DNA from: Alitta virens | Lineage: Eukaryota; Annelida; Polychaeta; Phyllodocida; Nereididae | DNA length: 64,000 bases | Assembly (NCBI GenBank): GCA_932294295.1 | Contig: OW028573.1 | Span: 53,104,329-53,168,328 of the forward strand | Reading direction: 5' to 3' | In this document: positions 32,345 to 44,070 of the stretch, piece after piece | How positions within the stretch are numbered: position 1 is the stretch's first letter | Layout: every line of letters starts with the position of its first letter | Notes under the pieces: model-generated | The model's database searches: none | The model's input: the letters and a program-made list of their open reading frames with translations, nothing else | What the model was told of the DNA's origin: nothing | Position numbers and translations under genes: made by a program

Positions 32345-32640
32345 AACTGCATTCTCAGACGAATATCTCGCTTAATATTTGGTCTATTTTCAATCTGAAA
32401 ATCTGCGTGGAATTAGTATGAACTCTACTATAATTCAATATTTATTTGACGAAAATCGGATTAATATTAATGGAGCAGCAGCCGCCGCCAGACAACTGCC
32501 TTCTCAGACGAATATCTCGCTTAATATTTGGTCTATTTTCAATCCGAAAACACTTATGGAATCAGTATGAACTATACTACAATTCATTCTTATTTGACGA
32601 AAATCGGCGTAATATTAGGGGAGCAGCAGCCTTTTAAAGT
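32345..32640 (+). repeat. Two 149-bp units, plus orientation
   Basis: Starts CATTCTCAGACGAATATCTC and CTTCTCAGACGAATATCTCG for the two units. Almost identical to the pair at 1-292. Confidence 0.9.
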
Positions 32641-32679
32641 ATATACAACCCTCCACCCTGCCTACGCTGACGCTGGTAG

Positions 32680-32900
32680 CAGTCGGCGAGTTACTCCTAC
32701 AACTCGACGGGTTACTCCTGGAAGCCGTCGAGTTACTCCTTCTACTCGTCGAGTTACTTGTACTAGCCCGGAACAAGCCATCGTGGTCACTACGCCTAAA
32801 ATTAGCGACCAAGTTGTCGAGTGACTCGACGGCCTCCAGGGATGACTCGACAACTTTGAGGGTTAATCCGCCGAGTTGTAGGAGTAACTGTTTACTTTTG
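32680..32900 (+). repeat. Right T2 subterminal array of the fused element
   Basis: Units such as GGCGAGTTACTCCTACAACT and CGACGGGTTACTCCTGGAAG, ending near 32890. AT-richer than the arrays of the complete element. Confidence 0.8.
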
Positions 32901-32923
32901 GACACCTGCGATTTTGCCACGGG

Positions 32924-32945
32924 AATTCAATGCACGCATTGAATT
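32924..32945. repeat. Hairpin of the right T2 end
   Basis: Arms AATTCAATGC and GCATTGAATT with a 2-base centre, 195 bases from the tip. Same place and design as the hairpin of the complete element but a different arm sequence. Confidence 0.88.
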
Positions 32946-33132
32946 TCCGGCTACCGGCGCCGGGTATCCAAGCTTGGCCACGAGTCCCAGGACTGACTCG
33001 ACGGGTATCGCCGGATATCCACGGGTATCCAGGGGTAGCCTTCGGGTTGGAGCCGAGAATCGCGTTGCGTAACCGTTACGTCATACTACGGCTTCCCTAC
33101 GGCAAAACCGGGTATGTGAGAGGGGGGCTTTA

Positions 33133-34418
33133 GGTCATCACATTTCGCTAAAATGTGTTCCACAGTGAAGATATCACTGCAGAGGTCACATAATGGCTGA
33201 GTCTCCCATTGTAGAAGCTATGAGTGTGTTAACCATGTAATACGAAGGTCAAACTGCTTTGGATATTGACATCATGATGTTCCCACGTTACAAATTATGG
33301 CGATCTTTAAGTGTGGCTTATTACATGCCTTCAAAAACAATATATGACGTAATTTCTTTATTTGTTTGGAGACAGACATGCACCGTACACGACTTTTATG
33401 CCTATTACCCATTTGGAAAGATGTACAATAAATGAAGTCTGATGAAGCTTGTGTGAGAAGTATATTTCAAGGGGAAACCTCCAGTGATTCAGTGTGGCAG
33501 CTTGTCACTGCAGTGCCATTGTTCAGAATTGCTGGCTGCAGAAGAAGTGCATATGGTGTTGTCAGGAAATTGGCATCTGATAAAAATCGGATGTGTATAC
33601 GGATGAAAAAAAAAAAAAAAAAAAAGTACATGTATATTGTATACGTCTTTTGTTGGACACTTTATACCAAATTATTTCTAATATACAGGGTGCAGCATAA
33701 AAACTTGCACCAGCAGCTACTGCTACCTCTGTTGTTATTGCCTCAATTGACAGTGATCGCATGCAGCTGCAATCATACACATTGAAAGTAATAATAGTCC
33801 TAAAATTATCTTTATAAATATAGATAATATGGATCTAAATATAGCACATGCACATTTATCACAAAAATAGGGCAAATAGATTGATTTTTAATAAGAAGGT
33901 AGAGCATTGCCACCTTTGAGGTGGAAAGTGCCATTTTGGATTCTGTTCATTTTTCTGTCTTTTCTGTCTAATTAACTGGCCAATCCTCCTGAAAATCATG
34001 TGATTATTTCCCAGATTAGTTGTAGATTCAAAAAGTCCCTCTTGAATGCCATTATATTTCTCTGTTTTAATTTCATGACCTTGCTGAATCAAAACTGGAA
34101 CCAACCTCTTATCATCTAATACCATGATATATATATGCACATATAAAAAAACATTAAAAGAGGATTCTGTGCAAATATTATATTTTCTGTGACTTCAGAG
34201 GTGTAGTAACTAGGAAATCTCTAATTTGTAAACTTTCTAAAACTAGAGACACCATGCAAGCAGACAGAAATTTGACTTCTGTGATGTGTGTCACTCAGAA
34301 CAAGCCCTGTAGCATGAACCCTCTCAATAATTCAGAGACTGATATTGTCTGACATTATAAGATCAAAAATATCGCAATGACCAATTGCTTATATCCCTTA
34401 CTAAATGTGACAAAACTT
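33133..34418. other. Noncoding stretch with a dispersed repeat
   Basis: 33465-33600 matches 39880-40030 (cores GGCAGCTTGTC-C, GTG-CATTGT, GAATTGC-GGCTGCAG), an old repeat. A poly-A run lies at about 33606-33625. No coding exon seen. Confidence 0.5.
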
Positions 34419-34421
34419 TAA

Positions 34422-35119
34422 AGCCTAGGTCTTACATAGCCAGTTTTGCCGTCGTGAAGCCGTAGTATTATGTAACGGTTATGCAACAGCTTTTTTCGCC
34501 GGGTTGGCGACGAATTCTGGCGGCAAAAAGGGTTCTACGGATGACTCGACAGGTTCTACGGATGACTTGGTGGGTTCTACGGGTGACTCGGTGGGTTTTA
34601 CGGGTGACTCGGTGGGTTACGGCCAATTAGTGGACGAATTCCAGGAGAGACTCGACGAATTCCAGGGGTTACTCGACGGGTTCTACGAGTTATTTGACAG
34701 GTTCTACGAGTAACTCGACGGCTTCTACGATTTTAACTTGACGTGTACGTCGTCTGGTCTAATTTTAAAATATACCATGGCAAAGTCGGCGAGTCACCTG
34801 TAGATCCCGGCGAGTCAGTCGTCGAATGATATTTTGTACATGCAGCAGTGGAGGGGGGTTGTATATACTGTAAAAGGGTGCTGCTCCCCTAATATTAGTC
34901 CGATTTTGGTCAAATAAAGACTGAATTGTAGTACAGTTAATTCAGAACGAAAATAGACCAAATATTAGGCGATATATTCGTCTGAGAAGGCAGGTAGGCG
35001 GCAAACACTGGTGCTCCCTCAAGCGTCCGCGCCCGGACTGTATTAATACAGGCAGAGCTAAGCGCTTCTTTAAAAGGCTGCTGCTCCTCTAATAAAACAG
35101 GCTATGTGAAATAGGGGCT
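34422..35119 (+). mobile_element. Harbinger-type element, T1 left end, deleted right end (698 bp)
   Basis: Preceded by TAA (34419-34421). The left tip AGCCTAGGTCTTACATAGCC leads into the T1 features (TTTTTTCGCCGGGTTGGCGA, then GGCGGCAAAAAGGGTTCTAC). An array, a TATATAC-like box near 34862 and a 149-bp unit follow. The right end keeps only ~25 bases of tip (AAACAGGCTATGTGAAATAG and GGGCT), joined directly to the inner unit. It is followed by TAA at 35120-35122. Confidence 0.82.
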
Positions 35120-35309
35120 TAAAGCCCAGGTCTCACATAGCCGGTTTTGCCGTAGTGAACCCGTAATATTACATAACGGTGACGCAACACACTTCCCGGC
35201 TCCAACCCGATGGGTACCCGTGGATACCCGGTGATACCCGGTGATACCCGTCGAGTGACTCCTGGGACTCGTGGCCAAGCCAGGAGTTTCGGGCCTGGTA
35301 GCCTGGTAT

Positions 35310-35325
35310 GCCATGCTTGCATGGC
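35310..35325. repeat. Hairpin of the T2 end
   Basis: GCCATGC-TT-GCATGGC, sharing its core with the complete element's hairpin. Centred 195 bases from the T2 tip. Confidence 0.88.
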
Positions 35326-35339
35326 TCACCCGTGGCAAA

Positions 35340-35545
35340 CTCCCAGGTGTCCCAAAAGTCGGCGGATTACCCGTGGAAGTCAGCGGATTACCCGTCGAAG
35401 TCGGCGAGTTATCCGTCCCTAATTTTACCCGTAGTAAAGCCGGCGGTTTACTAGGAATAAGCTGACGGGTAGTAGGAGTTACTCGACGGCTTCCAGGAGT
35501 AATCCACCGAGTTGTAGGAGTAACTCGCCGACTGCTACCAGTGTC
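35340..35545 (+). repeat. T2 subterminal array
   Basis: Units such as AGTCGGCGGATTACCCGTGG and GGAGTAACTCGCCGACTGCT. Confidence 0.8.
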
Positions 35546-35741
35546 AGCATCAGCGTAGGCAGGAAGGGGGGTTGTATATAATTTTAAAGGCTGCTGCTAC
35601 CCTAATATTAGTCTGATTTTCGTCAAATAAGACTGAATTGTAGTATAATTCATACTGATTCTATACATGTTTTCGGATCGAAAATAGACCAAATATTAAG
35701 CAAGATATTCTATATTATATAATAAGCATATAAATCTATCT

Positions 35742-35752
35742 GTCTCTCTAAA

Positions 35753-35787
<35 letters not shown>

Positions 35788-35808
35788 CATATCTATCTAT
35801 CTAACTAT
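35742..35808 (+). repeat. (TCTA)n microsatellite
   Basis: About 15 tetranucleotide units with a few interruptions, inside the element body. Confidence 0.92.
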
Positions 35809-35984
35809 CGAACAGCGATTAATGTTGGGGGCGTTCTTGACAAGAATATTCTTGTTTTTGCCCAGTATACCTTATTAATTTTCCTCACCTTATCTATTAT
35901 ATACTGCCGTGCTGCAGGATGTACAAAGGCTGCTGAACTGATGCTTTTCTCTTTGGCATTTTCAAAGTGTACAGTCAAATAGTT

Positions 35985-37010
35985 TTGACCATCATATATA
36001 CAATGTTTGGATGAGCTTTATTGCAATTCATTTCTACTCATTCTGCCAACTGGCCAATGGGAAGGACTTTTTTCTTGGGTTTTGTAAAAGTCAATTAACC
36101 TATATATGTAATAGCAATCTGCCGTGACCGTTATGTCAATTGCTTTTAGCATTTTGAATGATACAAAGAATGGGGTAAATCATGCTTTTTCATCATTGAT
36201 CACAAGCATTAATTGAAATTCTGAATTTCAACTGATTCCTGTTTATTATGCATATTAAAAAAGGAGATTGTCTATAATTTGTTTTGATCATGGATGGAAC
36301 ATGCAATATCAATTTAAATTCCAGTTGGATTATTTTCAGAAACAACAAGAACGAAATATTAATAATTTATATAAAATGAATTAAATATCTAAAATGATTA
36401 CTCTAACTGGAGTATATCTATCTATAGATAGTTTCTATCATTGTTTTATTTTAATTTTTTATTGATTACAATTCATTGAATTATTGATAGTAACGTATTA
36501 TTAGGTGAAGATCTTATAACTATCTGTCTATCTACATATCTACATATCTATACTCTATGAGGTATTACTAACTTTATTAACAAGAATATTCTTGTTTGTG
36601 CCTAGTATACTCCATTAATATTCCCCACCTTAACTATTATATAAATTCTACACATTTCCCTGAATAATTCAGTCTTTATTGCTTATTATATAATATAGAA
36701 TATCTAGCTTAATATTTGGTCTATATAAGTACATAAAGATAGCAAATAAAATCACAGATCAAATCACAAATACTAATTACAATATCAATATTAGAATAAT
36801 ATTAGGGGAGCAGCAGCCAGTCCCGGCACGGACGTCTGCGAGAGCACCACTGTTTGCCTCCGCCAACCTAGCTACCTTCTCAGACGAATAACTCGCTTAA
36901 TATTTGGTATATTTTCGATCCGAAAACACGTATGGAATCAGTATGAACTATACTACAATTCAATTCTAATTGACAAAAATCGGATATATATTAGGAGAGC
37001 AGCAGCCTTT
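35985..37010 (+). repeat. Element body, inverted partner of 31100-32300
   Basis: See the partner entry. The high similarity dates the two elements as close relatives. An extra GACAAGAATATTCTTGTTTTT stretch also occurs at about 35840-35860. Confidence 0.88.
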
Positions 37011-37059
37011 TAAAGTATATACAACTCCCTGCCTACACTGATGCTGACGCTGGTAGCAG

Positions 37060-37275
37060 TCGGCAAGTCACCCGTGGAAGTCGGCGGATTACTCTTACTA
37101 CCCGTCGGCTTACTCCTAGTGACCCGTAGAACCTGCCGAGTGACCCGTAGAACCCGCCGAGTGACCCGTAGAACCCGCCGAGTCACCTGTAGAACCCGCC
37201 GAGTCACCCATAGAACCCGCTGAGTCACCCGTATATTCCGTCGATTCCCCCGTCGAGTCCCCCGTAGAACCCTTT
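37060..37275 (+). repeat. T1 subterminal array
   Basis: Units GACCCGTAGAACCCGCCGAG, about eight, very regular at 21 bp. Confidence 0.88.
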
Positions 37276-37382
37276 TTGCCACCAGAATCCGTCGCCAACC
37301 CAGTAAAAAAAGCTGTTGCATAACCGTTATGTAATACTACGGTTCACTACGGCCAAACCGGCTATGTGAGACCTAGGCTTAA

Positions 37383-40300
37383 GAGACTTCATAAGCATTT
37401 GAGTAACCTAGAGCTATCCTAAAAAAAGGAGATGCCTGGTGCAAATTTTTAGGTTGCATCCTGTAATATACCATATTTCTTACAAATAATGTTGCAGTTG
37501 CAGAAGTTGTGTACTTTGAATGCATGTCAAGCTTGGTGGGTTAGTGATCCGTGATAGTAGATTACACTTTATTACAAGCATCCAGTGTCTCCAGTTTCTG
37601 TCTATATCTGCAGAAAGGGTAGTACAGGATGTGCGGTATTTGCTGTGATTAAATAAATTGGTTAGCTGACACATATCCAATTGTATTCGTTCATATGTGA
37701 TCATGCTATATGGAATTGGCAGAATTCACCACAATTTTGAAGACTGTATTGGTTTTTATTTTGCATCACAAAGAGTTAGGGTAATTATTGTTTTGAGAAG
37801 TGAATGTATTAATATAGGAGAGATGTGGCGTTTCTCTCGATCCTGGATTGCTCACTGAGAGGAACTCTTGGGTATACATAAGTGGAATTATATTTCACAT
37901 GGCTTATCGCATGCACCATATTTCTAATAATGTAGGTTAACATTATCACAAGAATTATTATATGCACATACGGATATGTGTAATATTATACTAATAGTAA
38001 TCTTGTCATTTGCCAACCGAAACACATCACGTGCCAAAGGAGGTCACAGAGCATGCGTGGTGGAAGACTGATTTCTGGATGATTGTAGATGGTGCACTAG
38101 CTACAATTTGCCCAGTGCTAAAGATTTTTCCAAGCAGATTAAGTACTGGACAGTTTAATGGAGAATGGGTTGGGAGTGAGCGATTTAGTGACATGGGCCT
38201 ATATCAATCTATAGACTACTCAATGTCTCATAATGAAATGATACGACTTGGCAGTCCACACCATGGGACACATTTACCTTACGGGTGGGGTATTTTATTT
38301 GCCTCAGCATAGACACCGAGCACAAGGCACCTCCAATATAACGTCCCATGCGATTGCGATCCAGCTAGATATGGCTAATGAAAAGTGACAGGTGGAATTA
38401 GCGAATACCTTAACCATTAGGCTGATTTAAACAGGGATGCTTCATTAATAAACATCCAACTTCTTTCGGCTGTTTACGCTCTGCAAATTAATTACGTATT
38501 CCTTAACATACTGTAACAGGTATTGATTTATGGTAATTTATAATCACATCTGATGCTCATAATTGCATGGGTTCTGTGTGAATGTCCTGATGTACACAGA
38601 ATGAAATTAATATGTGCATGTACAAGAGCAAAATGCTATTCTCACGTTAATCCCCAACAGCATTTCAGATAGATGTGCTACGACGAATCCTATCTCTCGA
38701 GAGGCACCTAAATAAAAGAGAAGCGATGACTCAGAAGTGAGTGCACACAGGATTTTTTTACCGCCAGTAACATATATACAGATTTATTACACTCAGAAAG
38801 TTTTGTCTGAAGAGAAGTTTTCTGGAATGAATCAGATGTGATTGATTGGTCTGGCTTATTCCCATTTCCTTCTGAGAAGATTTGTTATTCTTTGTCTTGT
38901 AGGGAAAAACTTAGTATCCAAGAAGATGGATGTTTGGATGATATATACCCCTACTTTCTGGGTGATTCCTTGAAGCTTAAAGCATATATGTCCAGTTAAT
39001 CAATCAGGTTGTCTGTTTGAATCTTGTGCCTGCTATTTCTCAAGAGTAATTAATGTAACAACGACTGTGTGATCAGGACCAGAATAAGATGTAATCTGTA
39101 GTTTAATGCATTGATAGCACACCAACATACAAAAAAAAGAAGCTGCTAATCTACCATTCTCATAAAATCTTAAATATTTGGTCTTACAATTATCATAATT
39201 TGAGAAAGACCATTATGGGATGTACAAGTCAATTAATTACACGGAAGATCAGTGATGGCAAACCCGCAGACCATATAATAGCCAGATGTGTCATTTAACA
39301 GGGACATCTGGTGCCAACTGCCTGAATTGCAGTCTTTCTTAGAATGTCGAATAGTGATTGGAACGTTCATAGTGGCCCTCCCTTCTACGCCAAAGGAAGG
39401 AAGGACAGAGTAATACTAGGCTGTCAGGTCAGATGCTGCTTGTCACCACAACCTGTATAACCACCTCAGAATTTCATATATTTATCGTAGGCTGGACCAA
39501 GTAAACAGCTGATATATATCATGAGTATATGTTACAAATATTCATGAGCAATAATATTGGATTGCATCTGGGTTTCATTGTGTCGTAGATGTATTTAATG
39601 TTACACAGACAGTTATTACAACAGCCACACATATATTTGTCAATTTGGTGAATATTATTTACCACTACCCAACAGCAGGTCTTCCTCATATGAACATTAA
39701 TGGGCTAAAATTGAATTATGGTTTGTACATGAACGACTCTAGTACTGCTTCGCCTTGAAACTTCAATATGGCATGAGAACACCTTGTAAATGTTTTGCAG
39801 TTAGAGTGACTTTGACAACAGTAAAACAATTCCCTGACCACTCTGGAACTCTAGAGAATCCAGATGTTTAGCAGTAATTGGGAGAAAGGTTTTTCGGAAA
39901 AACCTTTACAAAGATTCAATCAGGCTGGCAGCTTGTCGCACAGCAGTGGCATTGTGTGGAATTGCCAGCTGCAGCCTCAGTGAAACTGTTTCAGAGCAAA
40001 ATTGATACTGTGGGAAAATTGGATGTTGGCAAATCTCATATGATGATATAGTTATGTCTAAAGGGGTAAAAAGGGTAATGTAGTAGAAACTGAGATCCGA
40101 CAGTAGTTTATCAAATTACAAAATAAGTCCATCTGGTGTCTTCATTCATTTCTCATATATGTAGGCATGTAGGCCTATTGATATTATGATATATTATGTG
40201 TAATTCACATTAGTTGAATACGTTTATTATACAAGTAAAAAAAACTAAGGTGCTCTTGATCAGTGTCATCCTGATTTTCCCTGGTTTTCTTGTTTTATTC

Positions 40301-43300
40301 TCAAGTGATAAGTAGACAAGATAATATGTCTTGTTATTTTTGCAGGCAAGTATCGTTCGCATATGTATGACATTTTTCTTGCCAGACATGTAAATAGATT
40401 CGGTATCCATTTCTCGATGAATCTGGCGATGTCAGGTTGTGATGGATTTATTGTGGAAAACACTAGTCAAGGGACTAACATAGCCGGAAGATGTAATCTT
40501 GGCCAGGAAAAAAATTTGTCAAGAGAGATGATATGTGACTTTTCATAAATGTAATCATGCAATATTGAATTGGCAGTATCACCTGCTGGGCAGACCAATA
40601 TTGATCCTAGTCTTGGCATTTTAGCTGCAGAGCAATGACCTGAAAGGATATCATATGATTTATTTCCTCCTTTTTTCTACACTGATGTTTTTTAAAGGAA
40701 GAATGAAAAGAAATATGAGACATCAGTTACGTTTAAAATGTAAGGAGAATCTTGACAAACAGTGAAGAATCTTCAAGTTGGTTCTTTTCCCTGAATGTCG
40801 TGAATTTCAATGTGTATCAATATTCTGGAATTTATGGTAAAAATAGTACCTTGAAAGTGAGACTCAGCCTACTTGTGTTTAGGGCCACTAGAGACTCCAC
40901 TGAATAATGTACACTCTAGTTATACTATCTACCTTCCAATTGAAAATCAAAATTATATTGTAATCACTTGGAAATATAATAAAACCACTCTAGGATGACA
41001 TTCCAATATCTGAATGTACTTTTTTTGTTACATAATATTATTGTATTATGGGTTTATTGTACAGTCCAACTTCAGGTTATAATTATTTTATAAACAAACA
41101 ATATATGTGTAGAATATCATTAATGTTTTTTTTTGAAGAAACTGGAGAGTGATATAAAGATAATGCAATTAATCCTTCATAAAAGTTCTAGCAGATATGC
41201 AGGTCTCGCATATATTCAATAAACCCAGGACACAAAGGGCTATTATGAGTCTAAAAGAGGTATTCCCTTCACTTTGTGAAGATGATGTTGGTGTGATTTA
41301 ATAACCTAATGGAAAATACTCTACTTCAGTTAACCTGGCCATACAGGTTATTTGCTTTTAATGGGTGCCCTCCATATGGGTTCATACGTGTATACTGAAA
41401 TAATACAGGGAAGAACAAGGAGTTATTGCAAAACGGAATGGGTATATTCTGTGTGTGAAAAAATATGAATGAATGCAATGGAAGGCCATACAATTGCCAT
41501 ATGCCCGGGACGGCCTCTAATATCTTAGATGGACAACAAACATGAAAGAGAACAGTAGAATGATATACTGTGAGTCAGAAAAAATAACTCGGGGGTTAAC
41601 ATGAGAATGGTACTTGAAGACAAACGAAATACCAGGACTTCTTTGTATGCAAATGAAAAAACACAGAAACAAAGAAACCACTGAAAACGAAATTTTTGAA
41701 AAGATGTCAGCAATATCGGTGTGTGGTTGTGTCTGTATGGTGCAGAATCCATTGGGTTAATGATTGTTGGTGATATTTATTTATTATAATGAAGCCTAAT
41801 GCCATTTTAAGGGACAATATACATACCCTTGTCCACGACAAGCACTTTTGTCTATGTCTTTTATTGTACCATTTATCTTACAGTACATACCATTTTTACT
41901 TTTACTGGCTTACTAACTTACTTTTCTTATGGTAGTACTTCATTACTATGCAGATGAAGACCTCGAAGGTCCTGGGCCTCCACGTGGCGAGGGTGGAAAC
42001 ACTTGAGTAAAGACCTCGAATTCCAGTCACCAAACGGCAAATCAGCGGGAAACCAGGCTGTGGTCGAAAAATGCTACTGGAATTAATTGAGATGCTAAAC
42101 GATCTCGAACAATATAGATTAGAATGGTTCAGATGAAATGTACAGAACCAAATCCTGGCCAAAGTTTCTAATAATCAGCAGAACAAACAAAAGATTCATG
42201 AAGTTATCTGCTATCACCATCTGCATAACGTTTGAGAAGCTGGTGGGACAAATAGAGAACACCAGACGTTTAGGTCTGGTTCTCTGTTGGTCCAAAGCAA
42301 CAGCGGACATCAGACTGAAACACTTGCAAATGAGTAGTGCTTCGCAGGACTTAAAATACATGCAAGGGAACAGTGTTGTCCCATGAAGACATTCTATGCA
42401 CAGACGAAGAACTAAAAGAATAGATGTTGGACAGAGACGTGCTAAACATTCAGCAAATCAAGCATATAGTAGAGGCCCCTGACGTAGAGTCTGTGACCAT
42501 TTTCTCCGACCCAAGGTTTCTAGTGCTGAAAAATTTCGGGCTAACTACACCAGAGGGCCAAATCCAAAATGGCTGCTGAAAAGCTTATTTTCGCTCTATA
42601 TCTACTTATATTTGCAGTAATGATATAATTTTTGCATCAAAATATTGGTTTTTGAGGTCAAGGAATTCAATGGACATCATTTCAAGTATATTGGACACCA
42701 GGGGGCTATATCCAACATGGCTGTGTTATTTGGCTATTTTCCTGTAGCACATACAGTCCATTTGCCACTTCTATGTATTCTATTGAGAACCAATGAAATT
42801 CTGCAATAGAAGGCCTTTTGGTGAATTTTAATCAATATTGATGAACGATTTCAGCTTAGTTGTCCTAATGATAACCTCAGGTAGCCTTTAAAAAAGGCAA
42901 ATTATAGTCGCCATTGCCAGAAATTGTATCTTTTCCTACATTTCAGGAACTAAGCGTGACATTGAGGAACTTCTGGTGGCTAAACCTATGTTTTCAAGGT
43001 CAAGGAAGTGAAATAAGGTACTTCCAGTATTTTTCAATAAATATCTATAGCCTGAATAGGAGAAATTATTATATTGGATTGCAAAAATTGGTTTTCTCTT
43101 ATATTATTGTTCATTTAAATCCATGCCTGTAATTTTTTTTGCAGGATTGTGGATTAACACGAGACATTGTATTATAATGTTTCCCTTTTGTGAAGATGAC
43201 AAATATCTTTATTTGTAGTGACAATTTCTTAATTTGTATGCCCAATTCTGTGCCGAGGAGCTAGTACCTTCTCACATTTTATTGGATTTGTGCTTATACT

Positions 43301-43600
43301 TCTTTGCAATCCTGTACCTAAAATGCTACTTTTTTGTAATTAAATCTGATACTTTTTGTTTCATACTTCAAAAGCCCTCCATTGCAGTCAAAACAGGCTA
43401 ACCTGTGTACATAGTACAAAGATACAATTCTTAATAATGGACTCATCATTTGAGCTGTGGCCTAATTAGAGAGGTGATCTAAAGGCATGCTATATATATT
43501 GCGTTCATTTAATCTGTTGATCATCATAATTATATTGGACACTCCCATGTTTACACCTTCTCATTTCTGTAAATGAGCACCCAGATTATTGGGATGGAAA
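37383..43600. other. Noncoding stretch with dispersed repeats
   Basis: No convincing exon. Repeats: 38280-38420 (partner 15850-15990), 39880-40030 (partner 33465-33600) and 41945-42010 (partner 53570-53630). The phrase AGGTCAAGGAA recurs at about 42655 and 43000. Confidence 0.5.
41945..42010 (+). repeat. Dispersed repeat (partner 53570-53630)
   Basis: Shares GAAGGTCCT-GGCCTCCACG, GGCGA-GGTGGAAACACTTG with the second copy. Similarity ends within ~65 bases. Confidence 0.75.
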
Positions 43601-43619
43601 AATGCCTTGACACAAGAAA

Positions 43620-44070
43620 TCACTGACTACAATATACCATACACAGATTTTAGACCAATTATAAATGATTTTATCATGTCTTGCTGGCAAACAATGGAAT
43701 GAATGTAAAAATAGCAAACTACGTTCCATTTTACCTAGAGTTAAGGATAACCTATCAATTAACATTAATACATGTCGAGATGAGGTTTTAATTCAAAGAT
43801 GTCTTATTGCACATACTAGACTGATCCTTTCACATCTCCTTTGAACAAAGCTGCCCAATATTTGAAAGATGTCAACACCTCTTTGCAGTAAAACATATTT
43901 TATTGGAATGTAACAATTTACAGCAAAGACAGGGGTCATTATACCAATCAAATTCTCTGAAACTCCTTTTTTGTGTCATATCCTCCAAATAGCATCCTAC
44001 AAGTATTACATATCCCAATAGGTCCTGATGAGGCATTAAAACACAAATCACACACACACATCGGGCAGAT
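43620..44070 (+). pseudogene. 3' end of a Jockey-like retrotransposon (RNase H C-terminal tail)
   Basis: The + strand, read with frame changes, gives TDFRPIINDFIMSCWQTMEW, then NSKLRSILPRVKDN, then LIQRCLIAHTRLILSHLL, and after a shift KHILLECNNLQQRQGSLYQ. This is the order found after RNase H in Jockey-like elements (motif R-IGHTRL-H-yLL, then VKHILLEC). It is decayed and truncated at its 5' side. It ends near CTGATGAGGCATTAAAACAC and a (CA)n tail. Confidence 0.7.

Larger units (their letters stand above)
28849..33129. mobile_element. Fused pair of Harbinger-type non-coding elements (T2...T1/T1...T2)
   Basis: The left tip is AGCCCTATTCCCACATAGCC and the right tip (reverse strand) AGCCCCCCTCTCACATACCC; both continue as T2-type ends with a hairpin 194-195 bases in. 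In the middle, near 30940-30965, two T1-type subterminal arrays meet head to head around CCATAGAACCCTTTTTGGCG and TTCTATGGG, and both T1 tips are missing. Outer flanks are TAA on the left but TTA on the right, so this was not one transposition event. The right half (31100-32300) is a near copy, inverted, of 35985-37010. No transposase remains are visible. Confidence 0.8.
35123..37379 (-). mobile_element. Harbinger-type non-coding element, complete ends (2257 bp)
   Basis: TAA lies on both sides (35120-35122 and 37380-37382). The left tip AGCCCAGGTCTCACATAGCC is T2 type: GGATACCCGG units, then a hairpin centred 195 bases in. The right tip (reverse strand) AGCCTAGGTCTCACATAGCC is T1 type. The two terminal repeats match over about 58 bases with a few differences. 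Inside are arrays at both ends, a 149-bp unit next to each, and an AT-rich body with a TCTA microsatellite. There is no coding sequence, so it must have moved with enzymes from an autonomous relative. T1 lies on the right, so it is oriented opposite to the complete element. Confidence 0.88.

Noticed and set aside
35742..35808. Regular spaced repeats as a CRISPR-like array
   Set aside because: It is a simple TCTA microsatellite; the genome is eukaryotic and there are no spacers.
38010..38312. 100-codon open frame
   Set aside because: Its 3' part lies in a dispersed repeat shared with 15850-15990 and its N-terminal part has no recognised motif.
42138..42386. 82-codon frame next to a dispersed repeat
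   Set aside because: Looked at as a possible retroelement piece, but no motif could be matched.
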